Source: an uncultured Bacilli bacterium (GTDB taxonomy: Bacteria > Bacillota_I > Bacilli_A > RF39 > UBA660). From it: 43,752 nt of DNA. A program made the translations under genes and the position numbers. The notes beneath the pieces are model-generated. The model made no database searches. It had not been told where the DNA came from and saw only the letters and a program-made list of their open reading frames with translations. Within the stretch, counting starts at the first letter, position 1; the number at the start of each line of letters is the position of its first letter. This document shows positions 25,212 through 33,060 of this stretch, piece by piece. Where the stretch lies: NCBI GenBank assembly GCA_944358795.1, contig CALVRW010000049.1, forward strand, positions 1 through 43,752, written 5' to 3'.

Positions 25212-25961
25212 ATGGTTTTTAATAAAGAAATTTCTGGATTTCAGAACGAATATGAATTTGCCACTTATTTAAATGGGAAACAAGTGGGAAAAGTATATCC
25301 TAATTTTTTAGACTTGCTATATAAATTATATGATAACCTTGATTTTAAAGACACAATTGAATGCTGGGTAAATAAATCTAAAAGAAAAGCAGATATTTAT
25401 ATTAAAATTAATGGTTATGTTAGAGGTATCAGTATAAAAAAAGGAGTTAAAAATTCTGTACACGTGGAGCATATTGATTCATTTACTCAATTTTTAAAAG
25501 AATTAGGAATTTCTAACGATGTTATTCGCTACTTTTTAGAATATCATTATGCAGATGGAACTTTAGATGGTACTGGTAATAATCGATTATCTAGCATATC
25601 ATACCGTAATCTCTATCAAAATAAGGTAGATCTGATTAATCAGGCTTTTAATAATGAAAAATATATTGATGCTTTTATCAATCGCTTTATTTTACAAGGA
25701 AATCGTTCTACATATGAAGTAAACGCTATTATATTTGGTGTCGTTAAAGATTTTATTTGGATTACAAAAGATGAAATATATTATATTATAAAAAAACACT
25801 TGTCTAACTGTAGTTCAAGTTTGCATATTTCTTGTTTAAATTTACAACCAATGTCTAGAAATTTAAATTATAATCCAAAATATGAATTTGGTAGAAATCA
25901 AGTTCAGGTAAAATGGTATAATCTAGCCGATCAGATTATAGAAGTAATGGTTCTCAGGTAG
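25212..25961 (+). CDS. Unrecognised protein, possible PD-(D/E)XK-type nuclease
   Basis: 249 residues, soluble, no signal peptide. I do not recognise the family with certainty. Residues ~55-75 read KADIYIKINGYVRGISIKKG, an Asp followed by a strand ending I-x-I-K-K, which resembles the PD-(D/E)XK nuclease core, followed by SVHVEHIDSFTQFL. The match is weak and the acidic residue of the second motif is replaced. Other notable features are GTGNNRLSS and the C-terminal HISCLNLQPMSRNL. AAGGAGG lies eight bases before ATG 25212. The last codons and the stop lie inside a tRNA-Gly-like segment. It stands alone between mscL and tRNA-Gly, on the opposite strand. Confidence 0.6.
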   Translation: MVFNKEISGFQNEYEFATYLNGKQVGKVYPNFLDLLYKLYDNLDFKDTIECWVNKSKRKADIYIKINGYVRGISIKKGVKNSVHVEHIDSFTQFLKELGISNDVIRYFLEYHYADGTLDGTGNNRLSSISYRNLYQNKVDLINQAFNNEKYIDAFINRFILQGNRSTYEVNAIIFGVVKDFIWITKDEIYYIIKKHLSNCSSSLHISCLNLQPMSRNLNYNPKYEFGRNQVQVKWYNLADQIIEVMVLR

Positions 25962-25990
25962 GCCTTCCGGACTGACTACGTGAGAGTTCA
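25943..25990 (+). repeat. Degenerate inverted copy of tRNA-Gly
   Basis: Plus-strand sequence that matches the D-arm (TAATGGT), anticodon arm (GCCTTCC) and the CTGACTACGTGAG / TTC region of the tRNA-Gly encoded on the minus strand 45-60 bases away, with small insertions (GTAG, AG) and no acceptor stem. An inverted repeat of 16-18 bases results (25972-25989 with 26052-26067). It carries the last codons and TAG stop of the upstream gene. Confidence 0.65.
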
Positions 25991-26020
25991 AAAAAAAGAA
26001 CTAGTCATTGACTAATTCTT
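25990..26020 (-). terminator. Terminator of tRNA-Gly
   Basis: On the minus strand a near-perfect 10-11 bp stem (26011-26020 with 25996-26005, one mismatch) leads into eight Ts, 12 bases after the tRNA 3' end. Confidence 0.75.
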
Positions 26021-26031
26021 GGTTTTACTTA

Positions 26032-26105
26032 TGGAGCGGATGATGAGAATCGAACTCACGTAGTCAGCTTGGAAGGCTGAGGTTCTACCATTAAACTACA
26101 TCCGC
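26032..26105 (-). tRNA. tRNA-Gly (anticodon TCC)
   Basis: A 74-base cloverleaf with encoded CCA: 7-bp acceptor stem GCGGATG/CATCCGC, D-loop TTTAATGGTAGAA, anticodon loop with CTTCCAA, and T-loop TTCGATT. Anticodon UCC reads GGA and GGG. Own promoter and terminator. Confidence 0.95.
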
Positions 26106-26138
26106 ATTTTACCAGTCGTTTCCTCAACAACTGAATTA

Positions 26139-26168
26139 ATTATACAATATACTTAATATTGAAGTCAA
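26139..26168 (-). promoter_or_regulatory. Promoter of tRNA-Gly
   Basis: Minus strand: -35 TTGACT (26163-26168), 18-base spacer, -10 TATAAT (26139-26144). Confidence 0.75.
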
Positions 26169-26304
26169 TACTTTTTTTAAAAAAAATTTAATTTTTTTTA
26201 CGATATTTTTCTATACATATAAGTATAAGTCTCTATTTCAATTTTATAATATGCAAAAAAATGATTATTATACTATTATTATTTTTTTAAATATTCAAAA
26301 ACTG

Positions 26305-26333
26305 TTGACAACCACCATAATATCCTGTAAAAT
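26305..26333 (+). promoter_or_regulatory. Promoter of tRNA-Ser
   Basis: Consensus -35 TTGACA (26305-26310), 17-base spacer, -10 TAAAAT (26328-26333). The A/T-rich stretch 26169-26300 between the two tRNA promoters holds no gene. Confidence 0.8.
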
Positions 26334-26344
26334 GTTAATTGTTT

Positions 26345-26435
26345 GGAGACATACTCAAGAGGCTGAAGAGGCGCCCCTGCTAAGGGTGTAGGTCGGGCAA
26401 CTGGCGCGAGAGTTCAAATCTCTCTGTCTCCGCCA
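26345..26435 (+). tRNA. tRNA-Ser (anticodon GCT)
   Basis: 91-base class II tRNA with long variable arm (GTAGGTCGGGCAACTGGCGC region), acceptor GGAGACA/TGTCTCC, anticodon loop CTGCTAA, T-loop TTCAAAT and encoded CCA. GCU reads AGC and AGU. Confidence 0.95.
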
Positions 26436-26446
26436 TTAAGAAATTT

Positions 26447-26478
26447 AAAACGTTAATCATTTAGATTAACGTTTTTTT
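26447..26478. terminator. Bidirectional terminator, tRNA-Ser / sigma factor
   Basis: Perfect 12-bp stem AAAACGTTAATC (26447-26458) with 26464-26475, loop ATTTA, then Ts. The stop codon of the convergent sigma gene lies inside the right arm. Confidence 0.85.
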
Positions 26479-27365
26479 GTTTTAACTTGTGGTTTTTCAC
26501 AAAGTCGATCTAACATTACTGATTGAAGATCATCATACGGTTGTATCTCTATTTTATCAAATTGATAAGCATTTCTTATTTTTGATAATGCCTTGCTTTC
26601 TATTTGGCGAATTCTTTCACGTGTTAATCCATAGTAATGAGATAATGCTTCTAATGTATGTGATTTATTACCAAATAGTCCAAAACGTAAAATAAGAATG
26701 TCTTTTTCTTTCTCAGTTAAAATAGAAAAACAATTTTTAATTGCAATCTGCATCGTTAGTTCTTTTTGAATTGTTTGTGCACTTTTACTATTATCACATT
26801 CTATCAAATCGACTAATTCTTGATCTTTATCATTTCCTACTGGAGAATTAAAACTAACAACCTGATTTACATCCATAAATTTCTGTATACTTTGAACCTT
26901 TTCTAATGAATATCCAGTTAATTTTACTAACTCTTTATCAGTAGGTTTTTCACCATGTTCCACTTCATATTGATAAATATAGCTTCTCATTTTATTAATA
27001 CTTTCTTGTGCATGTACTGGTACTTTTACAGTAGATTGATATTGTAATGAATATCGTATAATTGCTTGTTTAATCCAAGGAACTGCATATGTACTAAATT
27101 TATACCCTGTCGAAAGATCAAACATTTCAATTGCTCTTGCAATTCCTGTACATCCTTCCATAATTAAATCTTCTAAAGGAATATCGTTAGAAGTGAATTT
27201 TCTTGCGATTGAAACAACTAATCGAATATTAGAATAGTATAATAACTCTCTCGCTTCTTCATCATTATATCGTTGAACTCTTTCAATTAAGTCTTTTTCC
27301 TGATCAGCCGTTAATAATTTATAATCATCAGTTTTTTCAAATAATAAGTTTATTGAATTTTTCAT
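26466..27365 (-). CDS. RNA polymerase sigma-70 family factor (RpoD/RpoS-like)
   Basis: 299 residues with regions 2, 3 and 4 and no region 1.1. Region 2 includes IRLVVSIARKFTSNDIPLEDLIMEG and the -10 recognition segment GYKFSTYAVPWIKQAIIR; region 3 is PVHAQESINKMRSY; region 4 includes LTEKEKDILILRFGL and the helix-turn-helix GLTRERIRQIESKALSKIR. The sequence is close to the primary sigma class but short, and regions 2/4 diverge moderately (CTGIARAIEMFD instead of the usual NLGLMKAVEKFD), so a group 2 or alternative sigma is likelier than rpoD. The start is ATG 27363-27365 with AGGGG upstream. No anti-sigma gene is adjacent. Confidence 0.85.
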   Translation of the reverse strand: MKNSINLLFEKTDDYKLLTADQEKDLIERVQRYNDEEARELLYYSNIRLVVSIARKFTSNDIPLEDLIMEGCTGIARAIEMFDLSTGYKFSTYAVPWIKQAIIRYSLQYQSTVKVPVHAQESINKMRSYIYQYEVEHGEKPTDKELVKLTGYSLEKVQSIQKFMDVNQVVSFNSPVGNDKDQELVDLIECDNSKSAQTIQKELTMQIAIKNCFSILTEKEKDILILRFGLFGNKSHTLEALSHYYGLTRERIRQIESKALSKIRNAYQFDKIEIQPYDDLQSVMLDRLCEKPQVKTKKR

Positions 27366-27402
27366 ATATAATGCCCCTTTCATTTCGTGCCTATGTATAT
27401 TA

Positions 27403-27437
27403 CCAAAAAAAAGAAAATATTGCAAATATTTTCTTTT
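27403..27437 (-). terminator. Terminator after recA
   Basis: Perfect 13-bp stem (27425-27437 with 27409-27421), three-base loop, T run on the minus strand, six bases past the recA stop. Confidence 0.85.
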
Positions 27438-27442
27438 AAATA

Positions 27443-28465
27443 CTAATTTTTTTCTTCTTTTTTAGGCTTTTTCACAGCAATATCAAAGTGTTCTCTTACT
27501 TTTGTTTCAATTTCATCACGCATTTCTGGTTTTGCGCGTAACAATGCTTTGACATTTTCTTTTCCTTGCCCTATTTTTTCTCCATTATAAGAATACCAAG
27601 AACCACTCTTTTCAATAATAGCTGCTTCACTTGCTAAGTCGACAAGTTCCCCTTCTCTTGATACTCCTTCTCCATACATAATATCAACACTGCATGTTTT
27701 AAATGGAGGGGCCATTTTATTTTTTACTACTTTAATATTCGTTTTATTTCCGATAATATCTGATCCATCTTTAATTTGTTCTGATCTTCTAATTTCTAAA
27801 CGAACAGACGCATAGAATTTTAAAGCTCTACCTCCTGGTGTCGTTTCTGGATTTCCAAACATAACACCAACTTTTTCTCTTAATTGGTTAATGAAAATTG
27901 CAATTGTATTCGTTTTACTAATAACTCCAGATAGTTTACGTAATGCTTGGCTCATTAAACGAGCTTGTAAACCAACATGACTATCGCCCATTTCTCCTTC
28001 AATTTCAGCTTGTGGAACTAATGCAGCAACAGAATCAATTACAACAACACTAATTGCTCCACTACGAACAAGAGCTTCACAAATTTCTAATGCTTGTTCT
28101 CCGTTATCTGGTTGTGATAATAATAATTCACTCGTATTAACACCTAATTTTGCTGCATATTGTGGATCAAGTGAATGTTCTGCATCGATAAACGCTACTC
28201 TTCCTCCCAACTTTTGGGCTTCAGCAATTGCATGTAATGCAAAAGTTGTTTTACCACTTGATTCTGGTCCATAAATTTCAACAATTCTTCCCTTTGGATA
28301 TCCACCGATTCCAAGAGCAATATCAAGTGCTAAAGAACCACTTGGAATAATATCAATTTCTCGGTGTTCTGTAGCTCCCAATTTCATGACAGCTCCTTTA
28401 CCAAATTGTTTTTCAATATCTGATAAAACTTGGTCTAATGTTTTATCCCCTGATGTTTTTGCCAT
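27443..28465 (-). CDS. recA: Recombinase A
   Basis: 340-residue RecA. Walker [10 protein letters not shown] near residue 68, Walker [11 protein letters not shown] near 140, the L1/L2 DNA-binding loops (the [20 protein letters not shown] stretch near 193-212), and a Lys/Glu-rich tail. It polymerises on single-stranded DNA for strand exchange and triggers LexA cleavage. The start is ATG 28463-28465 with AAGGAGG upstream. A consensus-like promoter and an SOS-box-like dyad precede it. The usual Bacillus neighbour cinA, between pgsA and recA, is missing. Confidence 0.97.
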   Translation of the reverse strand: MAKTSGDKTLDQVLSDIEKQFGKGAVMKLGATEHREIDIIPSGSLALDIALGIGGYPKGRIVEIYGPESSGKTTFALHAIAEAQKLGGRVAFIDAEHSLDPQYAAKLGVNTSELLLSQPDNGEQALEICEALVRSGAISVVVIDSVAALVPQAEIEGEMGDSHVGLQARLMSQALRKLSGVISKTNTIAIFINQLREKVGVMFGNPETTPGGRALKFYASVRLEIRRSEQIKDGSDIIGNKTNIKVVKNKMAPPFKTCSVDIMYGEGVSREGELVDLASEAAIIEKSGSWYSYNGEKIGQGKENVKALLRAKPEMRDEIETKVREHFDIAVKKPKKEEKN

Positions 28466-28513
28466 AATCTTCCTCCTTATAATGACAAGTTCATTCTTTT
28501 TTATTACATATCC

Positions 28514-28542
28514 ATTGTAACGGATATAAAACAAAATGTCAA
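28514..28542 (-). promoter_or_regulatory. Promoter of recA
   Basis: Minus strand: -35 TTGACA (28537-28542), 17-base spacer, -10 TACAAT (28514-28519). Confidence 0.8.
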
Positions 28543-28551
28543 CACTTTTTA

Positions 28552-28565
28552 CGAACATTCGTTTG
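28552..28565. promoter_or_regulatory. Possible LexA (SOS) box before recA
   Basis: CGAACATTCGTTTG resembles the Firmicute box CGAAC-N4-GTTCG with one or two mismatches and lies ten bases upstream of the -35. A GTTCG half-site at 28575-28579 adds a second, wider dyad. Confidence 0.45.
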
Positions 28566-28612
28566 ATATTTTTTGTTCGTTATTTTAGACAAAATAATAA
28601 AATAACACTATA

Positions 28613-28638
28613 ATAAAAAAACCATTTTGCATGGTTCT
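28613..28638 (-). terminator. Terminator after pgsA
   Basis: Minus strand stem AACCAT-GCAAA-ATGGTT followed by a T run (28621-28614). Confidence 0.75.
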
Positions 28639-28650
28639 TTTTCAATTCTT

Positions 28651-29247
28651 TTATTTTTTATCAAATAATAAGTCTTTATTTAATACATAATATTGTACAC
28701 CAGAAATAATTGAAAGTACTGCAGCAATGATTAATAAGAAATCTGATACTTTATAATTCCATAATTCGAATGGTAAATTATAAAATAATGTTAACGTAAT
28801 TCCTACCATTAAACAAGCAGTTTTCCATTTACCACTTTTAATTGCGGCAACAGCTTTTCCTTTATTTCCAGCTACCATTTTAATCGCATTTACAATACTG
28901 TCTCTTACAATAATAACAACTGTAATAATTGGATGAATAAATCCGCTTGCACATAAAATAATTAAAACTGAATTTACTAGTACTTTATCAGCAATTGCAT
29001 CAATCATTTTACCAAAATCAGTAATTAAATTATATTTACGAGCAATATATCCATCTAAAAAGTCAGTAAGTGAAGCAATAATAAATAATACTCCAGCAAT
29101 GATATATTTTACATCAATTACAATTGTTTCATTTACAAATAATTTAGGTAATGTAACTCCCATCGCATCGAATGGAAATAATAAAATAATAATAATCATA
29201 AATGCCATTACAATTCTGGCCATCGTTAATTTATTTGGTAAATTCAT
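28651..29247 (-). CDS. pgsA: CDP-diacylglycerol--glycerol-3-phosphate 3-phosphatidyltransferase
   Basis: 198-residue membrane enzyme making phosphatidylglycerol phosphate, the precursor of phosphatidylglycerol and cardiolipin. The CDP-alcohol phosphotransferase motif D-x2-DG-x2-AR-x8-G-x3-D-x3-D is complete (DFLDGYIAR, then FGKMIDAIADK). The N-terminus MNLPNKLTMARI is typical. The ATG overlaps the rodZ stop by four bases (ATGA), so it is coupled to rodZ. It supplies cls (18222-19754). Confidence 0.94.
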   Translation of the reverse strand: MNLPNKLTMARIVMAFMIIIILLFPFDAMGVTLPKLFVNETIVIDVKYIIAGVLFIIASLTDFLDGYIARKYNLITDFGKMIDAIADKVLVNSVLIILCASGFIHPIITVVIIVRDSIVNAIKMVAGNKGKAVAAIKSGKWKTACLMVGITLTLFYNLPFELWNYKVSDFLLIIAAVLSIISGVQYYVLNKDLLFDKK

Positions 29248-29738
29248 TTGTTTTCCTCCCACTCACCAGCATTCATTACAATTGGATCTTCTACAAAATC
29301 ATCATTATCTTGATTGAAGAACAATACTACAAAATATCCTACCACTAAAATAACAAGAAGTAATGCTACATAAATTACAACTGGTGGTATTTCGATTTTT
29401 CTCTTCTGCACTGTATATGGAGAAGCAATTCTTTTTGTCGTATCTTTTTTCTTCATTTTTTTCTTTGCTTTCTTAATATCATCTAATGATAGCTTAGATG
29501 TATAATCAAACAAATATTCATTATATTCATCAATCATATCTTCATAATCTAGACCTAAATACTTAGAATAATCTCGAATAAAGTATTTAAGAGAAAATAT
29601 ATCTTTAAATGCTTCCATATTTCCAGCTTCGATATTTTCAATCTGACTTGGACGCATTTTTAAATCTTCCGCTGCCTCCTCAATGGAGACGCCAATACTT
29701 TCCCTAGTCTCTTTTAGCTTTTCTCCGATTTCCTTCAC
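29244..29738 (-). CDS. rodZ: RodZ-like helix-turn-helix membrane protein
   Basis: 164 residues: an HTH_25/XRE-type domain (about 1-75, EIGEKLKETRESIGVSIEEAAEDLKM), a charged linker with KKAKKKMKKKD, one transmembrane helix (about 118-140, PPVVIYVALLLVILVVGYFVV) and a short acidic exterior tail. This is the RodZ/YmfM plan, linking MreB to the membrane for elongation, though the outside domain is very short. The chosen start is GTG 29736-29738 with GAGGTG six bases before; another GTG three codons upstream is part of that site. The order rodZ-pgsA is conserved with Bacillus. Confidence 0.85.
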   Translation of the reverse strand: MKEIGEKLKETRESIGVSIEEAAEDLKMRPSQIENIEAGNMEAFKDIFSLKYFIRDYSKYLGLDYEDMIDEYNEYLFDYTSKLSLDDIKKAKKKMKKKDTTKRIASPYTVQKRKIEIPPVVIYVALLLVILVVGYFVVLFFNQDNDDFVEDPIVMNAGEWEENK

Positions 29739-29783
29739 GATTAACACCTCGCTTTACCTGTGTTTTAACATGAAAAAAAATAA

Positions 29784-30134
29784 ATAATATTTTATAAGCC
29801 ACGTTCTGTTCCTATTGCTAGGCGACAAACATTTATCTATTACCGAAGTAATCCCATAAGAAATTCTTGATTCTCTCTTATTAGGTTCCCCTACCATATT
29901 TGGGTTTCTCGCTCGTGGGGTTTACCCGTTCCACCTATCTATTTCTAGATAGCTCGTCTCTGTGGCACTTTCAGCCTATTATCTATCACGAAGAGTTAGA
30001 TAAGGAAGGCGCCGTTAGTAAAATACTACCGTAGGTTACTTTATCCCTACGCACGAACACTACAAGCATCTCAGCTTGTGCGAGCATGGACTTTCCTCTA
30101 CATTACAAAGAATGCAGCGTTTGTCAAAATATTA
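29784..30134 (-). ncRNA. rnpB: RNase P RNA, B type
   Basis: About 351 bases. It carries the diagnostic conserved blocks: GAGGAAAGTCCATGCTCGC near the 5' end, AGATGCTTGTAGTGTTCGTG, GAAAGTGCCACAG, TGGAACGGGTAAACCCC followed by CGAGCGAGAAACCC, GGTAGGGGAACC, and GAACGTGGCTTA near the 3' end. P1 pairs the terminal ATAATATTTT (30125-30134) with AAAATATTAT (29784-29793), followed by a T run. Sequence organisation is the Bacillus (B) type. Ribozyme for tRNA 5' maturation. gpsB ends exactly at its 5' end. Confidence 0.95.
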
Positions 30135-30458
30135 TATATCTTTTCCATAAATAATTTTCTCTAAATTAGAGAGTCTTCTTAATAAGTCAGCATTACTAAC
30201 ATCTGGATGACTATTTTCTTTTACAACATCTAATTTAGTACGTAATGCTCTTACTTCTTGTTTTAAACGAATATTTTCTTCAATTAATTCTTTTTTATCG
30301 GCATCTAATTCTCGAATTCTTCGTTCAAAAACTTCATAATCACTGATAATAACATCTAAGAATTTATCTACCTCTTGAGGTCGATATCCTCTTGTGTCAA
30401 TCTTAAATTGCTTTTCTAATATTTCTTTTACTGTAAGAGCAATTCCATCTTGATACAT
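30132..30458 (-). CDS. gpsB: Cell division/cell-wall adaptor GpsB
   Basis: 108 residues, normal length. The DivIVA-type N-terminal membrane-binding and PBP-docking domain contains LTVKEILEKQF and GYRPQEVDKFLD, followed by a coiled coil (30-75) and a short C-terminal trimerisation segment with DLLRRLSNLEKIIYG. GpsB shuttles class A penicillin-binding proteins between septum and side wall. Adjacent to rnpB, as in Bacillus and relatives. The stop codon overlaps the rnpB 5' end, so rnpB may be cut from a longer transcript or started within gpsB. Confidence 0.95.
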   Translation of the reverse strand: MYQDGIALTVKEILEKQFKIDTRGYRPQEVDKFLDVIISDYEVFERRIRELDADKKELIEENIRLKQEVRALRTKLDVVKENSHPDVSNADLLRRLSNLEKIIYGKDI

Positions 30459-30532
30459 ATTCTTTCACCCCATTTATTCATATCTATTTTCTCAAATAAT
30501 CCTATATTTGTCAATTGACGTTTATTGTACAT

Positions 30533-30564
30533 AAAAACTACTTATTATTTCTTAAAATAAGTAG
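30533..30564 (-). terminator. Terminator at the end of the small ORF
   Basis: Stem CTACTTATT (30556-30564 on the complement) with 30538-30546, then five Ts on the minus strand. It overlaps the last codons of the small gene upstream. Confidence 0.7.
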
Positions 30565-30634
30565 CTCTCTTAATCATTTTTACATCTTCAATCATTTCAT
30601 CAAACATTCCGTCAATATAGTAGTAATAATTCAT
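30545..30634 (-). CDS. Small protein, 29 residues, unknown
   Basis: A short minus-strand frame with ATG 30632-30634, an excellent ribosome binding site (GAGGTGAGAAA before ATG) and a terminator at its end. The peptide starts MNYYYYIDGMFDEM and ends KRATYFKK: aromatic at the start, acidic in the middle, basic at the end, no membrane segment. No family recognised. A perfect GAGAA/TTCTC dyad (30664-30675) lies just upstream. It stands between an unknown zinc-motif protein and gpsB. Confidence 0.55.
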   Translation of the reverse strand: MNYYYYIDGMFDEMIEDVKMIKRATYFKK

Positions 30635-30709
30635 TTTCTCACCTCACACGTATACTGTAACATGAGAAAATTCTCTTTTCTACCAATTCGACAAAACTAG
30701 AAAAAAGTT

Positions 30710-31252
30710 TTACTTTTTATGATTACTTTTTCTTAAAACTTTAAACTCTAACTCTTCTCCAACTTGTTCTTTTAATGCTTCATAATTAATTTCATCATGA
30801 TGAAATTCTCCATGCTCTATTTCTAATTGTTCTTTTAATTCTAATAGTTCTTCATAGGTACCTGGTATCATAGAACTGCAACTCTCACAAATATCTAGAT
30901 TCTCTCGTTTTAATACGCGAATTTCAGTAGTAGGACCCTTTTTTATCATAACAAATGGATGATAGCGATAGTAAAAATGATTCTTATAGATTCTACTGCC
31001 ACAAAAAGCACATGTTCTTATTTTTAAGTTTCGAATCAATTTTACTCCCTTGTAATACGTAATAGACCCATGTTCATATCTCATTGATAAGATTGGATCA
31101 ATCTCTGCAATCTTTTTTCCATAGTATGGACTTAATTCTTCCATTGTAAATCCTAGTGACATCCAGTCATAAAAATACGATAGATAGAAATCGAAATATT
31201 CTTGATTATTTAACTTTAAAATCTCATCTAATGTCATCTTAGAAATATCCAT
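30710..31252 (-). CDS. Unknown protein with two CxxC zinc-type motifs
   Basis: 180 residues, soluble. Residues 1-75 are acidic and rich in aromatics (YFDFYLSYFYDWM); then CAFC (81-84) and CESC (122-125) could bind one zinc in a split zinc-ribbon; the tail has an acidic helix (EELLELKEQLEIE) and ends KSNHKK. I do not recognise the family. GAGGCG lies seven bases before the ATG. It has its own extended -10 promoter, immediately downstream of thrS. Confidence 0.75.
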   Translation of the reverse strand: MDISKMTLDEILKLNNQEYFDFYLSYFYDWMSLGFTMEELSPYYGKKIAEIDPILSMRYEHGSITYYKGVKLIRNLKIRTCAFCGSRIYKNHFYYRYHPFVMIKKGPTTEIRVLKRENLDICESCSSMIPGTYEELLELKEQLEIEHGEFHHDEINYEALKEQVGEELEFKVLRKSNHKK

Positions 31253-31270
31253 ACGATCGCCTCGGTAAGT

Positions 31271-31279
31271 ATTATAACA
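31271..31279 (-). promoter_or_regulatory. Extended -10 promoter of the CxxC protein gene
   Basis: TGTTATAAT on the minus strand 20 bases before the gene; preceded by TG as in other copies in this window. Confidence 0.6.
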
Positions 31280-31287
31280 CAGAATAG

Positions 31288-31311
31288 AAAAAAACGATTA
31301 TTTACTAATCG
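31288..31311 (-). terminator. Terminator overlapping the thrS stop
   Basis: Minus-strand stem CGATTA-GTAAA-TAATCG followed by seven Ts; the stop codon (31298-31300) is in the stem. Confidence 0.75.
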
Positions 31312-33058
31312 CTTTTGTATTAATTTCTTCTACTAACATTGTAATAAATTCGTCTTTTGAAACAGTGGTTGTTTTTTGTTCACCGTGTAAACGATAACTA
31401 ATTAAATTACCATCACGTTCTTTATCTCCCAATACTAAGATATATGGAATTTTCTTTGTTTGTGCTTCACGCATACGGTAGCTTAATTTTTCATCTCTAC
31501 TATCTAATTCTAAACGAATACCATGGTTTAATAATTCATCCTTGATTTGTTCAGCATATTCTAAGTGATATTCATTTTTAACTGGAATAATACTTACTTG
31601 TACTGGTGCTAACCAAGTTGGGAAGTTACCTTTTGTTTCTTCAATTAAGAATGCGGTAAAACGATCGAATGTTCCAAAGATTGCTCTATGTAATACAACT
31701 GGAACTTGTTTTTGTCCATTTCTATCAACATAAGATAAATCAAATCTACGTGGTAATAAGAAGTCTAATTGACAAGTAGAAAGTGTTACTTCTGGTCCTA
31801 CAGCTGGTTTTACTTCTACATCTAACTTAGGTCCATAGAATGCTGCTTCCCCTACTGCTTCAAAGTATTCTACTCCAAGTTCATTTAATACATTTCTTAA
31901 TTTATCTTCTGCTGCATTCCACATTTCATCATCATCAAAATATTTTTCTTTATCTTCTGGATCCCTTAATGACAATCTAAATTTATATTCTTTGATACCA
32001 AAATCACGATATACATCTAAAATTAAACTAACTACTTTCTTAAATTCATCACCAATTTGTTCTGGTGTAACAAATAAATGGGCATCATTTTGACACATAC
32101 AACGAACTCGTTCAAGTCCTTTTACTGCTCCACTCGCTTCATAACGGAAATCAGTTGCAAATTCACCAATTCGAATTGGTAAATCACGATAAGAATGAAG
32201 TTTATTTTTAAATACTAGCATATGATGTGGACAATTCATTGGTCTTAAAACAAATTCTTCTTCGTCAACTTTCATCATAGGAAACATGTTTTCTTGATAA
32301 TGATCCCAATGTCCAGATGTTTTATATAAATCAACGGTTCCAACACAAGGAGTATAAACATGTTCATATCCCATATTTCTTTCTTTTTCGTAAATATAAT
32401 TTTCTAATTGTTTACGAATAACAGCACCATTTGGTAACCATAATGGCATACCTGCTCCAACTAAAGAATGGGTCATAAATAATTCTTGTTCTTTTCCAAT
32501 TTTTCTATGGTCTCTATTTTTTCGATCTTCTAATTCTGCTAAATGTTTTTGTAGATCTTCATCTGTTTCAAAGCATACACCATAAATTCGTTGTAATACT
32601 TTATTTTTAGAATCACCCTTATAATAAGCACCACTTACTTTTAACAATTTAAAATGCTTTAGTAATTTTGTACTTTCTACGTGTGGTCCACGGCATAAAT
32701 CCATAAATTCTGCTTGTTCATACCCTGTAATAACAGTTCCTTCTTCCATATTTTCAATTAAATCGATTTTATATGGATCATCTTTGAATTTTTCTAATGC
32801 TTCTTCTTTTGTAAGTTCTACGCGTTTAATTAATTTATTATCTTTGACAATTTTCTTCATTTCTTTTGAAATTTTTTCTAAATCTTCTTCTGTTAATTTA
32901 TCGTCACCTAAATCAATATCATAGTAGAAACCTTCTTCAATAACAGGTCCTACCCAAAACATTGCATGTGGGTATAATCTTTTTACTGCGTGTGCTAGTA
33001 AATGTGCACAACTATGATTTAATACATTTAATTTTTCATCTTCTTTTATATTAATCAT
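31298..33058 (-). CDS. thrS: Threonyl-tRNA synthetase lacking the TGS domain
   Basis: 586 residues, about 60 shorter than usual because it starts directly at the editing domain without the N-terminal TGS domain. The editing (N2) domain has HSCAHLLAHA near residue 15, and the class II core includes GVCFETDEDL, RNRDHRKIGKE-type linker, MNCPHHM (zinc-binding Cys and active site) near 300, and the motif 3 region LHRAIFGTFDRF near 480, followed by the anticodon-binding domain. The loss of TGS is compatible with activity. RBS AGGAGA is embedded in the end of the upstream gene, two bases apart from ATG. Regulated with that gene by a T-box. Confidence 0.94.
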   Translation of the reverse strand: MINIKEDEKLNVLNHSCAHLLAHAVKRLYPHAMFWVGPVIEEGFYYDIDLGDDKLTEEDLEKISKEMKKIVKDNKLIKRVELTKEEALEKFKDDPYKIDLIENMEEGTVITGYEQAEFMDLCRGPHVESTKLLKHFKLLKVSGAYYKGDSKNKVLQRIYGVCFETDEDLQKHLAELEDRKNRDHRKIGKEQELFMTHSLVGAGMPLWLPNGAVIRKQLENYIYEKERNMGYEHVYTPCVGTVDLYKTSGHWDHYQENMFPMMKVDEEEFVLRPMNCPHHMLVFKNKLHSYRDLPIRIGEFATDFRYEASGAVKGLERVRCMCQNDAHLFVTPEQIGDEFKKVVSLILDVYRDFGIKEYKFRLSLRDPEDKEKYFDDDEMWNAAEDKLRNVLNELGVEYFEAVGEAAFYGPKLDVEVKPAVGPEVTLSTCQLDFLLPRRFDLSYVDRNGQKQVPVVLHRAIFGTFDRFTAFLIEETKGNFPTWLAPVQVSIIPVKNEYHLEYAEQIKDELLNHGIRLELDSRDEKLSYRMREAQTKKIPYILVLGDKERDGNLISYRLHGEQKTTTVSKDEFITMLVEEINTKAISK

Positions 33059-33060
33059 GT

